A DNA stretch of 64,000 nucleotides, taken from Bombus terrestris (taxonomy: Eukaryota; Arthropoda; Insecta; Hymenoptera; Apidae). The stretch's first letter is position 1, and the number at the start of each line of letters is the position of its first letter. Below are positions 48,818-60,003 of this stretch, piece by piece. The translations under genes were made by a program, and so were the position numbers. The stretch is from contig NC_063286.1 in assembly GCF_910591885.1 (NCBI RefSeq), positions 3,348,001-3,412,000 of the forward strand, given 5' to 3'. The notes beneath the pieces are model-generated. The model did not search any database. It was not told the origin of the DNA and was given only the letters and a program-made list of their open reading frames with translations.

Positions 48818-49653
48818 AACAAAAAAGAAAAACGACTAAACGTTCCCGAACGGCATACACCAGTGCGCAATTAGTTGTGTTGGAGAAAGAATTTAACGGT
48901 ATGCATTACCTGTGTCGTCCACGACGTATTGAAATGGCAGCATCACTCTCCTTAACTGAAAGACAAATCAAAATCTGGTTCCAAAATCGCAGAATGAAGC
49001 ATAAAAAGGATCAGGTTTCAAAAGCTGAATCCAATGTCGAATCTGCGATTTCCACGGCTGCCTTTTCAAACAATATGACCAATAGCGCACCGATCGCCAA
49101 TTGGAACGTTGCAAACTTAGCGACGAATAATATTACGCACGCGTATACGACTAACGCCGCAACCATTCCACAAGCACAACCAAGATCATCTTGCATGTTC
49201 AATAATCCCCCCCAATATGGCAGTCAACATATATACGTTCCTGAGAGCGCGGTTTACTACTCTAATCAAGGTTTGTCAACACAACGTCAGTTGCCAGACC
49301 GATATCTCAACAACATACATCAACCATACAATTATACGATGTACAATGCACAACCGCGATACGAAAGTCAAATGCAACATCCACAGCCAGAAAATGCAAA
49401 TCATATACAACAATGTTCGTATATGGTTCCAATGGAGAACGCGCATCAGTATCATTACAATGTGGATAACAACGTTCAACAGCAACCGGTGGAACAGCAA
49501 CCGGTGGAACAGCAACCGGTGGAAATGCCAGACGTAAACAATCATATGCAGGCTAGTACGTCCAATGCATCAAATTCTGCAGAAGCGGGTTTAAGTTTGG
49601 AGGATGTGATTCGCAGCAGTCTGGCGGATCTTACAGATTTATTAGATTTGTGA
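48818..49653 (+). CDS. zen: zerknüllt (Hox3-class homeobox), exon 2
   Basis: Residues 253-530, after a phase-1 junction. The homeodomain spans residues 259-318 (48835-49014). It has Tyr8, Phe20, helix-3 core IKIWFQNRRMKHKK with Trp48, Phe49, Gln50, Asn51 and Arg53, and the zen/pb-like YLCRPRRIEMA. Gln50 predicts TAAT-type Antp-class binding. The C-terminal part is Asn, Gln, Tyr and Pro rich with a triple PVEQQ repeat (about 49486-49530). It ends in an acidic amphipathic tail, LEDVIRSSLADLTDLLDL, a plausible activation motif. The whole protein, 530 residues, is longer than typical zen proteins mainly because of the exon 1 repeat. Pb is excluded by residues such as VVLEKEFNGMH and by the lack of a hexapeptide. 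Confidence 0.95.
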
Positions 49654-49768
49654 ATTATGTAAATATATATAAAAGGACTTATATGTAAGGACTTTCGATT
49701 TCATAAATTTAGTAAATTTCTGAATTATGTAAATAGGTAGACAAATTTGTAAATTATGTAAATTTATA

Positions 49769-49774
49769 AATAAA
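49769..49774 (+). terminator. zen: poly(A) signal of zen
   Basis: AATAAA lies 116 nt after the stop codon in an AT-rich 3' region with repeated GTAAATT motifs. It is the first canonical signal after the stop. Confidence 0.65.
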
Positions 49775-49855
49775 TTTGTACATTATTTCAATTTTAACTT
49801 CGAAGACAGTTGCTATTATATAATCCTTTTAGTTTCCTAAAATTCTAGTAATATA

Positions 49856-50069
49856 TTAGGTTGTCCGGAAAGTGTGTTTCTTTCGCAAACGTGTTCTTTA
49901 CAACAATGCACCTTCGTACGAACATGAAACCAAGTCTGTGAAATGTCGCGGTGTTTATCTCAACAGAACAAAATGGATCGTACGTAATTCGACAAAATAA
50001 TATAAAACAAAAATAGTTGTACGTCTATTATTTCCTTATAAAACGAAAGAAACTTTCCGGATAACCTAA
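49856..50069. mobile_element. mariner-type MITE, 214 bp, at the zen 3' end
   Basis: TTAGGTTGTCCGGAAAGTGT at the left and CTTTCCGGATAACCTAA at the right, flanked by TA (49854-49855, 50070-50071). It lies about 80 bp past the zen poly(A) signal. It is the closest relative of the right-hand element in the composites at 37357 and 57138. Confidence 0.9.
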
Positions 50070-50779
50070 TATACACCAGTATCAGGAACATACATTTAAA
50101 CTTCATTGCTTTTGATAGAAAAATTAGAGTAGATTATAAGATAGTCAATTCATAATTAAGCTGAAAAGAAAATGTTAGTAGAATAAAAATGAACGACAGG
50201 TCAGCTGTTTCTAATTTGCTTACAGAGATCCAGATTGAAAGGATTGATTGTTTCTAATGTAAATGTAAGATAGTGCATAGAAACTCGACACAGAATTCGG
50301 TCACGACTTTTATTAAATAGATAGCTGATGATTGAATGCTTGCGATAATTACACAGTACGGTACAATGCATGCTTACGTCATGAATAGGTGGAAATAACG
50401 GAGATAGTGATAAATACAGTTTACAGTTAAGCAACTACGCGCTTTTGATTTTATCTTAGTAGCCATACCGACTTTAAGTAAGGGTAGACGTTAATTGTTT
50501 CATAAGTAAAACTCTTCCTTTAGATACAATCAGAAGAAGTAATGATGCCAAGATATTGACTAAAAAGTAAAGAAAAAAATATTTTACGGATTTATATCGT
50601 CGATAAGAATTTTATATCTACGTGGATATAAAAAAAAATTGAAAAATTATATTTTCCGAAAAAATTGTTCCAAAGTGTGTTTGTAACCTCGAAAAATTTA
50701 AATCTTCACGGTTAATCTTCTTCTTTAAGTAAAGTTCAATTTCATTTTCCATTTGCTACCCAAAGAATGTCGAAGAATT
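50070..50779. other. non-coding, no gene seen
   Basis: AT-rich sequence between a mariner-type element and piggyBac-type repeat copy C. Nothing recognised. Confidence 0.5.
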
Positions 50780-51726
50780 AAACGTTCTCTAAAAAGTTCT
50801 GCGTTCAAGAAAAAGTAAATGCGTTCTGCGGGACACTAACCATTTTCCTTTGCAATCAACGGCTAGAATTGCAAATTTTAGGTTATAGCGTATGACATGA
50901 CCAATTTTTACAGATTCATACTTCATTGAAGATCAGAAATTAATAGAAAGCGGGTATGTATATCTGTACACAAATACTAAAAAATTAAAGTTCAACGTAG
51001 CATGCTAATTTGAAATTTTTGAAAGGTCAGTACACTTCTTGTTTCTAATTTTTTCTTATTTTTAGCACTTTGACTGCCACGCTGGACGCCACGGGAGTAT
51101 TCATGTAATGGCAAAATAATAATAAATTGATGACGTAAGACAACATTCTTCCACAATGGACCGATTATCTTATTGGTGGTGACGGGTGACCACCGTGGCG
51201 CCTTGGTAGCAGTTGATATCGACAGATGATAACAAGGCTTCGTTTATTTAAAACAAACCATTCGCATTCGTTGTTTCGTCGTAAGCAAAACGTGCAGAAT
51301 ATATTGGTGAACGTGTAGAAGCATTTGCTCATGCTATATATAACAGTAAGGTACGTTCACACCTCTAACCTCAATTATATGATTATAAAGCAGCATTCAC
51401 GATTATTTTCTAAGGTGTGTTTATAATAATATTCGTATATTACCACTCAAAGATATGGATGCAAACACAGTGCACGGTTAGATGCAAGATTTGTCCTCAT
51501 TTTCATTTTATTGGTGTTCTAATGAAAATGTTTAATTGTTCAATGGGGCACTTTTTATTCCAAGGTATCTTCTATTTATCGATTATATTCAAAATGCCCT
51601 AACTGTCTATTTTCATTCAATTTTTACAATTGTAGGCAGTTGGAGCGCTTCGGTCGCCGATAACCACCGTGGTGTCACAGGAGAAACCGTGGCGAGTCAT
51701 ATATGATCCAGGTGGCAGTCAAAGTG
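50780..51726 (+). repeat. piggyBac-type repeat family, copy C
   Basis: It begins in the common block (GTTCTGCGTTC..., CAATCAACGGCTAGAATTGC). The inner element runs 51066-51726, from CACTTTGACTGCCACG to GGTGGCAGTCAAAGTG, with the flanking TTAA mutated to TTAG on both sides. Near 51471-51492 a frame reads CTVRCKIC, and near 51545-51580 a shifted frame reads GALFIPRYLLFI. Together these faintly recall the C-terminal cysteine-rich domain of piggyBac transposases. The similarity is weak and the frame is broken. Confidence 0.65.
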
Positions 51727-52811
51727 TTAGTAAAATATATATACATATATATTTGATATTGCAGAAAATTGAACGTAGATCTTACGACGCAAGAAATGAT
51801 ATAGCGAAAGTGAATGGATAAAATAAGCTTGCAATCCGAGTGTTGGAAGAAACTCGTCTACCGTGAGAATCATTTACATAGCGAATTGATTTTGTGGAAG
51901 GCTGCTTTCAACAAATTCCACCTAGGAAGTCGAGAGCTCAGCCAACACGTCAATCGGCGTCGATCGACAAGAGGAGGCCGAGCGTCCGGCAGAAAGAAAA
52001 AGCAATTTCTTGGCGCGCTAATGTCGTCGAAAATGAATTTTTCACGCGGATACGGAAGTTGGTCGACGCTCCACGTTGCTCGCGTGTACACTTGCTCCGT
52101 AACGTCGCACGTACATACACGAGGACGCGCGAGCACGTGCACCAACACGACCGTCTGCATAGCCGTGCAAGACTTGCCACGTCACCGGCACTCGGATCCG
52201 CGTCTATCTGTCAGTTTCCAGTCTCAAACAAGATGGATGGCTGGCGAATGGAAATCATGGTTGAAACCCAACCCCACACCTTTGCATCCTTCCATCGGGT
52301 GGAAAGGGAGACGAAGAAAGAGAGAGAATGCGAGAGGGAGGACGCCCCACCATTCTGTTTGCGACCACCCTTATACCGAGAGAGCCACCACCCTCGCGTT
52401 ATTCCGCGCTTCGATCTCGTATCATCCCCTTTCGCGTCTTTTGTGCTTTAAAATACAAATACGCCGGAGGAAGGAGATCGCACGCAACCTCCTTTTTTCC
52501 CTCTTCGATTTAATATCTGTCGGATCGCGTACTTTTTTCATGGCGACGTTTTTAAGTTTTTAGAACAGCCGCTCGACGATTTTGTACGATAGAATTTTCA
52601 GCTTGGGTTAGGCTAAGATTAGATCGTTAATGTGTTTGCCGGTTGAGCAATAAGTTTAGATATAGATATAGAAAATTGTTATAGGAAAGAATAGGAAAAT
52701 ATATATCTTTTCATAGAGGATAATATGTGTTCATAAAGAGATAAAAGTTTGCCTTTGATTAGGTAGGTTTTATCATATTCATTAGACACGGTTCTTTCTT
52801 TTAGAATAGTA
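51727..52811. other. non-coding; GC-rich patch with a 249-codon open frame
   Basis: The patch at 51.89-52.52 kb is open for 249 codons on the + strand (51814-52563), and also in overlapping frames on both strands. The translation is Arg/Ser rich without recognisable domains or splice structure, and it starts inside AT-rich DNA. I treat it as a GC-rich, possibly regulatory, segment. Confidence 0.35.
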
Positions 52812-53011
52812 TTAGGTTGTAAGATAATATAAGATGATAATAGATGAACAACAGTGTCTGTTTTATATTATTTTATTGAGTTAGGTATGGTCCATTTCGT
52901 CATAATTCTATTATCATGTTCGTGCATAATTCAATAAACTGATATAAAACAGAAAACATTGTGCGTCTATTATTTCCTTATAAAACGAAAGAAACTTTCC
53001 GGACAACCTAA
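52812..53011. mobile_element. mariner-type MITE, 200 bp
   Basis: The left end is shortened (TTAGGTTGTAAGATAATA: the CCGGAAAG part is missing) and the right end is intact (CTTTCCGGACAACCTAA). TA on both sides. The interior palindrome around ATTTTATTGAGTTAGG is shared with the copy at 53215. Confidence 0.85.
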
Positions 53012-53214
53012 TAGTTCGTGCCGAATAGTAGATCCTCTTTTTTGATTTGTAAAGTAGAAAATATGAGATTCACGGTCGAAGCGTGGTATGATCCGCGCTG
53101 AATTGATCGGAATCTGCTACCATCGTGGGAAATGGCGCTATTCATACCATACATTATGTATGATTAGCATGTAGTCTTCAGGGTTTTATATTTCAACATA
53201 GCAATACGAAAGTA
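53012..53214. other. spacer between two mariner-type MITEs
   Basis: About 200 bp of unique DNA separating two closely related elements in the same orientation. Confidence 0.6.
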
Positions 53215-53429
53215 TTAGGTTGTCCGATAAGTTTCTTTCATTTCTTAAGGTGATAATAGATGAACAACAATTCCTGTTTTATTATTATATTATTTTATTG
53301 AATCAGATATGATCCATTTCTATTTCTATTATTATGTTCGTGCATAATTCAATAAACTAATATAAAAGAAAAAACATTGTGCGTCTACTATTTCCTTATA
53401 AAACGAAAGAAACTTTCCGGATAACCTAA
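53215..53429. mobile_element. mariner-type MITE, 215 bp
   Basis: TTAGGTTGTCCGATAAGTTT and CTTTCCGGATAACCTAA ends with TA on both sides (53213-53214, 53430-53431). Same subfamily as 25502, 32247 and 52812. Confidence 0.9.
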
Positions 53430-54117
53430 TAGCAATGGAAGGCTGTACAGGCACTGTCATGGAGAGTTAGTTAAAAAAGTTTTTTCTATCAAATATTGCG
53501 TATTTGTAAATACCAACATTGTTCTAACACGATCTTGAAAGTAAATTCTCCTTTCATAAAAAACAAGGTTTCAATGTCATCCGCATTTTCCGCTTTTTTC
53601 TCGAAGATATGTCAGACTTGATAAAACTGATCAAACGTTTTTATTTACGTCGATAAAGGCACTGTCGAAGCGAACAGAGATCTGAGAAAGGGGAACAGTA
53701 GGAAGTGGCTAGGGTATTTATTTCCTCGGAAGCTCTCTTAGGGAATTTCGATTCGAGATTCACAGAAACAGTCGGTACAAGTTGTGCGTGGACTCGCGTG
53801 AACGTGCATTCTGCCAATAAATACAATGGACCATAGGATGGCTGTGGATCTACAGCGGGATCTATAAGCATTTGAATCTGAATCGGACGTTTCTTACCGC
53901 CTTTACTCGCGAATACGATTTCGAAAGATTCCTACCGTGATCCAAGATGAATAATGGATGGATAATATTAAGAGAGGGCCGACTCTTACTTGTATAAATG
54001 GTATATAATACAAGCACTTTTTTCCGAGGGTTCCCTTCTTTTTTCTAAGAGCTTTCCAAAAGGAGGATCGAACGGTTTGCGATGAAATCGATGAATTGTA
54101 CGACGACTTGTATATTT
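53430..54117. other. non-coding, no gene seen
   Basis: Mixed-composition DNA. The minus-strand open frame at 53641-53871 is not recognisable. Confidence 0.4.
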
Positions 54118-54655
54118 TTAGATAAATACGCAATTGCTTCTTGTTATTCGCTATTCCTGAAAATAACCTTAACATTAGTAATAACAAATAGTCACTAGAC
54201 TACAGTATAAAATTTGTACTAAAGAGATTACAATGAAAGATACATATAATTATTTATTATATAAATTTAATTATATATTTGATTTAATTATAGTATTTGT
54301 ATATTAAAAAGACAATCGTCTACCCATATACTATACAAAAGATCGTAGAAAATTTCAAAAATGTACTTAGATAAATAATTGCTTCTTGTTATTCGCTGTT
54401 CCTGAAAATAACCTTAACACTAGTGATAACAAATAGTCACTAGATTTCAGCATAAAATTTGTACTAAAGAGATTACAATGAAAGATACATATAATTATTT
54501 ATTATATAAATTTAATTATATATTTGATCTAATTATAGTATTTGTATATTAAAAAGACTATCGTCTACCCATATACTATTCAAAGGATCGTAGAAAATTT
54601 CAAAAATGTACTTAGATAAATAATTGCTTCTTGTTATTCGCTATTCCTGAAATAC
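54118..54655. repeat. tandem duplication, 2.2 units of 245 bp
   Basis: ATTGCTTCTTGTTATTCGCT starts at about 54133, 54378 and 54622. The two full units are nearly identical (AACAAATAGTCACTAGA, AAAGATACATATAATTATTT, ATCGTCTACCCATATACTAT), pointing to a recent duplication. Confidence 0.95.
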
Positions 54656-56165
54656 AAAGAACGTTGAACATAATACATGAACATCCAAATTTTCGATGCT
54701 ATATATATATGTCGGGTTATCGTTAGAAATTTTAGGCGTGAAATAATTAATAAGTATAACAAAAGCTATTGACGATGTTCCTGGGCTCAATAACGAATCC
54801 ACGGTCAACGTGTAAACTCTTTGTACAATGAATACATTTTGTAGCACGCAGACACGTTAACTCAGACGCTGGGCTACTTTCAGACTGACTGCCAAGACGA
54901 TAACAGTAAACTCTCCAAGGTGATCGCAAAATAAAAGACAGATACATAAGTCAAATACATATCGATCGGGAATATCAACAAATTGCCAAGCGCCCTAACT
55001 AGGCAGTCCCGCGTAAACAAACACTGCTCCTGATCGAGACTCGATTGTTTATACAGCGTGCCCTCAACATCGATACCTCCTCTGTAAGACATTTCGTTCA
55101 TCCCGTGACCGTGGCTACGTTCGGCGACCAGTTATGTCACCTCGAGCCCAAGTATTGGGGGGGGGGGGGATCTTCCTAAAGAAAGGCCTGATGTCCCTAC
55201 ATCTCCGACATATATGTTATGTTGTATTTCTTACTTTAATTGTGTATTTTTATAATATATATAAGTCCAGTATGTATCCAGCAAAAATACATAATTAAAC
55301 TAAAAAATATAATATAATATAATATAAATAATATAAATACAATATATATATATATACATCCAGTAAAAATACATAATTCCAGCAGCGCTTACACCTAATA
55401 AAGGAACCATGTAATGGAAAATATTCGACCACCCTAGAAGGCAACCGCAGAAAACAGCGGCTTGGGTTAACAGTCTACGATATAACCCTTCCAACGGATT
55501 CTTAAACCGCCGGCTGGCGAGCCATAAAGGCTAAACATTAGGAATCGCGAAAAATTTATCGAGCACGCGCGCGTGCACGGGGGCCCGGGGATCCGTTGGG
55601 GCGAGGCACGACTTTTCCTTCGGCTAAACTGTAGAAAAATTGAAATGGTCGAGGCGAAAGAATGAATAAAGATCAGGGAAACGCGAGTTTCGTGGTGAGA
55701 GGGTTAAAGGGGTGGCGGAAGTGGATTGCAGGCACGTAAACCGGCAACTCGGTTGCCCTGGAAGTGGCTAGGAGGGACGAGGCTGTGCACGCGAATGATA
55801 TTAGGTAGAAACGCATGAACTTTGATATATTTCTGGAGGTGGAAGCCGGCTGTGGGGATGGAATCCACCGTACTAGTGGAAAAGCAGGCCGTATGACGCC
55901 ATTCCATGGCAAGATTCTTCGTACGAGCGCTTTCTGCAACGCGATATCGATTTCCATCGATCTGATTTTTTAAATCGATATATCTTTATGCGATGTTAGA
56001 ATAATCTTAGGAGGACAATTTCTAAATGATTTCTAATGGACTTAATTTCATATCCTAGAAAATAAAGTGGAAACGAAGGAATGAAAGTTTATAATTTTAG
56101 GTTAGATAATCATGAATGGACAAATTGTACGAAATATATAAGAATATACAAAATATTTTTTAGTA
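54656..56165. other. non-coding; 13-G run and GC-rich patch
   Basis: A homopolymer of 13 G lies at 55157-55169. An AT microsatellite occupies about 55305-55355. A GC-rich patch at 55.55-55.93 kb has overlapping frames only. Confidence 0.5.
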
Positions 56166-57327
56166 TCAGGTTATCCGAAAAGAGTCTTTCTTTTACAGAC
56201 ACGTCTTTTATAACGACGTATCTTTATAGAGACATGAAACATAATCTGTCGAACGTTGTGATGTTTGTTTTGATTTAACTGTTGAGATATGTATAATTTT
56301 ATGTGGTAGACTAGGTTAGCTGTGTAGTAGCGATGCTTGTATGTGAATATCAGTGTGTGCAAGTATGTGTGTGCGCGACGTCTCGAAAACAGATGAATGT
56401 AAACAGTACAGTCGGTTAACAGTCGAATATGGAAGAAAGTAACAGACTGGTATGGAAGAAGGTATGACGCGTGCAAGTGTTTATCGATAAATATCTTTGA
56501 AATCGTTTATCAAATAAATATATAACTATTATAATATAAATTCTAAGTGTAAATTTAGTGTTCCTATACCATTATTTCGGCTATTAAGATCCAAAATTCT
56601 CAATAAAAACAAAATGGATCATTCGATGAAATAATATGAAACGAAAAATGTTGTGCGTCCATTATTTCCTTATAATACGAAAGGAACTTTTCTTTTTAAC
56701 TTATTTTACTTATTCCTTTTAATGGAGATTATGTTATTTAGATTCTAGGAGATTTCGTTGTGAATTTTCGAGTCTTTATAAGAATATATATTAAAGTATT
56801 TTAATATATCTGTTGCATTCACATATACGTTATACCACGTCATTGCGATTATGTAACAATAACTAACATCGTGCAACTGACACAGCCAGTGTATTTTTAC
56901 TTTTCGTGTGTTTCAAGGAATTCCATTGGGCGATTTAACAAAACAATGGAGAAGAATCGTTAGAATAATCATCGCTGCTCAAAGCAAAGGCATTTCTCGC
57001 GAAGAAAATGTGCAGTTCCAGGGGTGAGACAGGTAAATACAGATGTATTTTATTAGCATCGAACGTATTGATATTTAGAATAATTTTTACAGGTTAGAGA
57101 TCCTTTTCCATCGAACTCTTCGTTTGCTCTGATGTAGTAGGTTGTCCGGAAAGTGTCTTTCTTTTGCAAACGTATTCTTTACGTGAAACCAAGTCTGTGA
57201 AATGTCGCAGTGTTTATCTCGACAGAACGAAATGAATCGCACGTAATTCTAGAAAATAATATAAAACAAAAATCCTTGTGCGTCTATTATTTCTCATAAA
57301 ACGAAAGAAACTTTCCGGACAATCTAA
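56166..57327. mobile_element. composite mariner-bounded element, copy B, 1162 bp
   Basis: It matches the composite at 36091 from end to end, without the 328-bp duplication. The outer ends are TCAGGTTATCCGAAAAGA and CTTTCCGGACAATCTAA, with TA outside each (56164-56165, 57328-57329). Similarity to copy A stops at these ends, and the flanking DNA differs. The right-hand short element begins at about 57134. Confidence 0.8.
56280..56605 (+). mobile_element. copia-like solo LTR, nested, copy B
   Basis: TGTTGAGATATG...TTCTCAATA, with TTAAC before and AAAAC after as a decayed 5-bp duplication. It is about 31 bp longer than the copy at 36205 because of extra sequence around CAGTCGGTTAACAGTCG. Confidence 0.7.
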
Positions 57328-59334
57328 TAGAAATCAATTTTTCCGTAAGTTAAATTTCATTAAATTTACGTTCATAAAAACATGAAGTTGGATAAAAATC
57401 GTGAGAAATAATGTTAAGCGCCAAGTCAAAAATTGGAAAAGCTTCAGAATACTTTCCTTCCTACAATATATAATAATACGATTATTTAAAAATCACCGTG
57501 TATATCGAACGATAACTAAAATATAGCGAGAATCGTTTTTTGAAGATCCTTGAACACGGTTCAAAGCAGAATTGCCGAAGCAGAAGAATCAACGGGAGGA
57601 AGTTTTCATCGACGAAGGGAAACGGAAGGAAATGTGGCTGTTAGTTGTTCCGGCCGAAACGGGATGCATCGAAGAGTGGCCGCGGCAACGGTGCGAGAAT
57701 CGGGGAAGAACGAGAAGTAAGAAGTAGAGCCAACCCAAAGGGAAAAGGACGAAAAAACGGAGAGAAAGAGAGAGAGAGAGATGGCATAGAGAAGCCAGCG
57801 GAAGGCGGAAAACAAGGGAAAATAAAGCAGCGGAAGAATCGCGTCGCAGGAAAAAGAATGAGGGCGCTGTCAGCTGGTGGAAATTATTCTGATTATGCTA
57901 ATTCCGGTTCTGTTCCACTCCTTTACCCAGCCGTTCCCCAGACCCATTGCCTCCCTGCTGCTGTCTGCGCCATCTTTCATGGCTGATATTTATAATATAG
58001 GGGTGCCCGAGCAGTTTCAAACTCTTTTTGGCCCCCGAGCTCGCAACCCCCCTCCCCACCCTCGACCATCATTTGGCCCTCCATCGAGAACCACCCCACG
58101 GCACGCTCCACTGTCTTCGGGCTTTTCGATAAATTTATTCATATTCCAAGGAAAATTTCGTCGCTAGTCTCGAGAGAACTCGGTCAACTAGAGCCTCTGG
58201 TCCCGCAGCACGCGAGCTTAGCCGCGATTTACCTTTGAAAATCTAACCGCGACCACTTTCTTAGCCCACCATCCTGAAAACACAGCCATTATCTATGAAA
58301 GAGGAGATTTTTGCATAGTTCGTAATAGCGTAATGGTGTATTTTCTTTTTCTAGGTTAGGTTTTCTAGGTTATCTCGTTGCTCGAAATTGAGAAGAGTGG
58401 GGATGGATTTGGAAATGAAAGAGCGAGACACATAGCCGCAGCGCTTAGCGTGCACGTTCGTAATCTTCCTCTCAAGGTCGTAAGTTTTCCTTTTTAATTA
58501 AAGGTGCTTTCTATTCATGTCCGGAGACTGGCACGCCCACGGTTAAACCTACGCTACGTTATTTTACGCTTCGTGGAAAATCTTCCTTTCCTCTGATATT
58601 GTCGTTCGATCGTTTTGTTTGCTCCGCTATAATTTACAGCATAAAATTCATAGACGACAGATTGAAAGAATCTGACACCGAATCGATCGGGACGGCAAGG
58701 CATTATGGACAGTTTAAAGGGACGATCGTCAAACACTCGTGGTCTGTCGTCTTTGCAAACATGAATAAAATACACACGTACAACGATGATTAAATAGCCT
58801 TGTGTTTGCTCGGGGAATAAGCGCATCTATCTCGCTTTACCCTCTGTTAACTCTTCGATAAAAAGTGACACAGTCATATTTGATTTCTTATTACACCTCC
58901 CACAAGCCAGTCAATACGGTTTTCACATAAAACCAATAAGGAGGATTTGCTTGCTCGAAGAAGGATGTTAATGTGATCTTAAAATATTTTCTATTTTTCC
59001 CTTTTTTTTATTTTAGTTCATATACAGACTACGGATGTTTAGGTAAATTCATATTTTTATAAGAAACTTTATTTCATACGTTAAATGCATAATGTTATAA
59101 CTATTGTACAATAAATACTATATTTTGTACGTTTTTCAGCAATATATGCAGTGGCACATGCATCACAGGACGTTTCAATACGAAGATGCCTGACATGGTT
59201 GTTTTGCCACAGAGGATTAACACTGTACGGCGCGCATAATGTAATAAACAAACTCTGGACAAAGCAATTTCGCTGTTACGTGCAATCTACAACCGGCGAC
59301 AACTTCAAATCTCCCGGTGCCTCCCCTTCGCCAA
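57328..59334. other. non-coding; GC-rich patch at 57.58-58.25 kb
   Basis: Purine-rich open frames (57645-57986) and an AG microsatellite near 57762-57781. A second patch at 58.50-58.80 kb contains CATAAA-type sites. No exon is recognised. Regulatory function is possible but unproven. Confidence 0.4.
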
Positions 59335-59470
59335 CATAAATAGACGACCGTGTTCTCCAGACACAGTCAGTCAGTCGAGCGAATAAATATGAAAAATCAG
59401 TGTAGCAAATCAGCATAACAATTAGTATGAGTAGCGCAGTATCAAGCGAGCAACGATTGCAATTAACTTG
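59335..59470 (+). promoter_or_regulatory. candidate promoter and short first exon
   Basis: An ATAAATAG element at about 59336-59343 lies about 33 bp before TCAGTCAGTC (59367-59376), a doubled arthropod initiator. Downstream, an ATG at 59427 with A at -3 opens a 15-codon frame that reaches a possible donor (CTTG before GTATTC) at 59470. If the Hox order and orientation are ancestral, proboscipedia should begin somewhere to the right of zen on this strand. The peptide does not let me recognise it. Chance is quite possible. Confidence 0.22.
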
Positions 59471-59490
59471 GTATTCTACATTTTAAAATA

Positions 59491-59574
59491 TCTGCAAATA
59501 TAGTTAATTAAATTAACTATATTAATAATTAACTATATTAATTACTAGTTAATTAAATTAACTATATTTGCAGA
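59491..59574. repeat. AT-rich inverted repeat, 84 bp
   Basis: TCTGCAAATATAGTTAATT at the left is exactly repeated, inverted, at the right end, and the arms continue imperfectly around an AT-rich loop. A second near-perfect palindrome, GTTGTTGATTTAATCAACAA, follows at 59578-59598. Confidence 0.85.
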
Positions 59575-59598
59575 CTGGTTGTTGATTTAATCAACAAC

Positions 59599-60003
59599 AC
59601 GTCACACCGTCCACCAGCTATGTATTCTAAGCATTTTTTAATATTCCATAAATCTGTATCTATTGCTTTGAAACACAATAACTCTCTATTCCGTACGTTA
59701 ATTAATAATTTATTGTAATAGACAAGACTATCAAGTAGCGACTCTAAAATTGTTTAAAATAATCATTACTTCAGTAAAATTGTATACTGTCCATCTATAT
59801 ACATTCCATTCGCACGTATTTCTATCGCCAGCCTATTTAGCATGTCGATATAACGTTAAGAGGATTGTAGGGCCCTTTGTTACTACGTTCGTGTTTACGA
59901 AATTTGACCTGATTTTAGGTAATATTATGCCTGTCTTGCTGACGTATTCATATACCGGGTCTTGCTTAAATTGTGATATTCCTTAATGACAAACTAGCTT
60001 TAA
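59599..60003. other. non-coding; fragment of the 196-bp repeat
   Basis: From about 59879 to 60003 the sequence is the reverse complement of part of the tandem unit at 38.15-39.30 kb (AAATTTGACCTGATTTTAGG, ACCGGGTCTTGCTTAAATT). It runs straight into the piggyBac-type element at its TTAA. The part before this is unremarkable. Confidence 0.75.

Noticed and set aside
51814..52563. 249-codon open frame as a protein gene
   Set aside because: GC-rich composition keeps several frames open at once. No domain, splice signal or promoter supports it.
59491..59574. AT-rich inverted repeat as a microRNA precursor
   Set aside because: Almost pure A/T arms with a TAATTA-rich core are common by chance. Without small-RNA data it is kept only as an inverted repeat.
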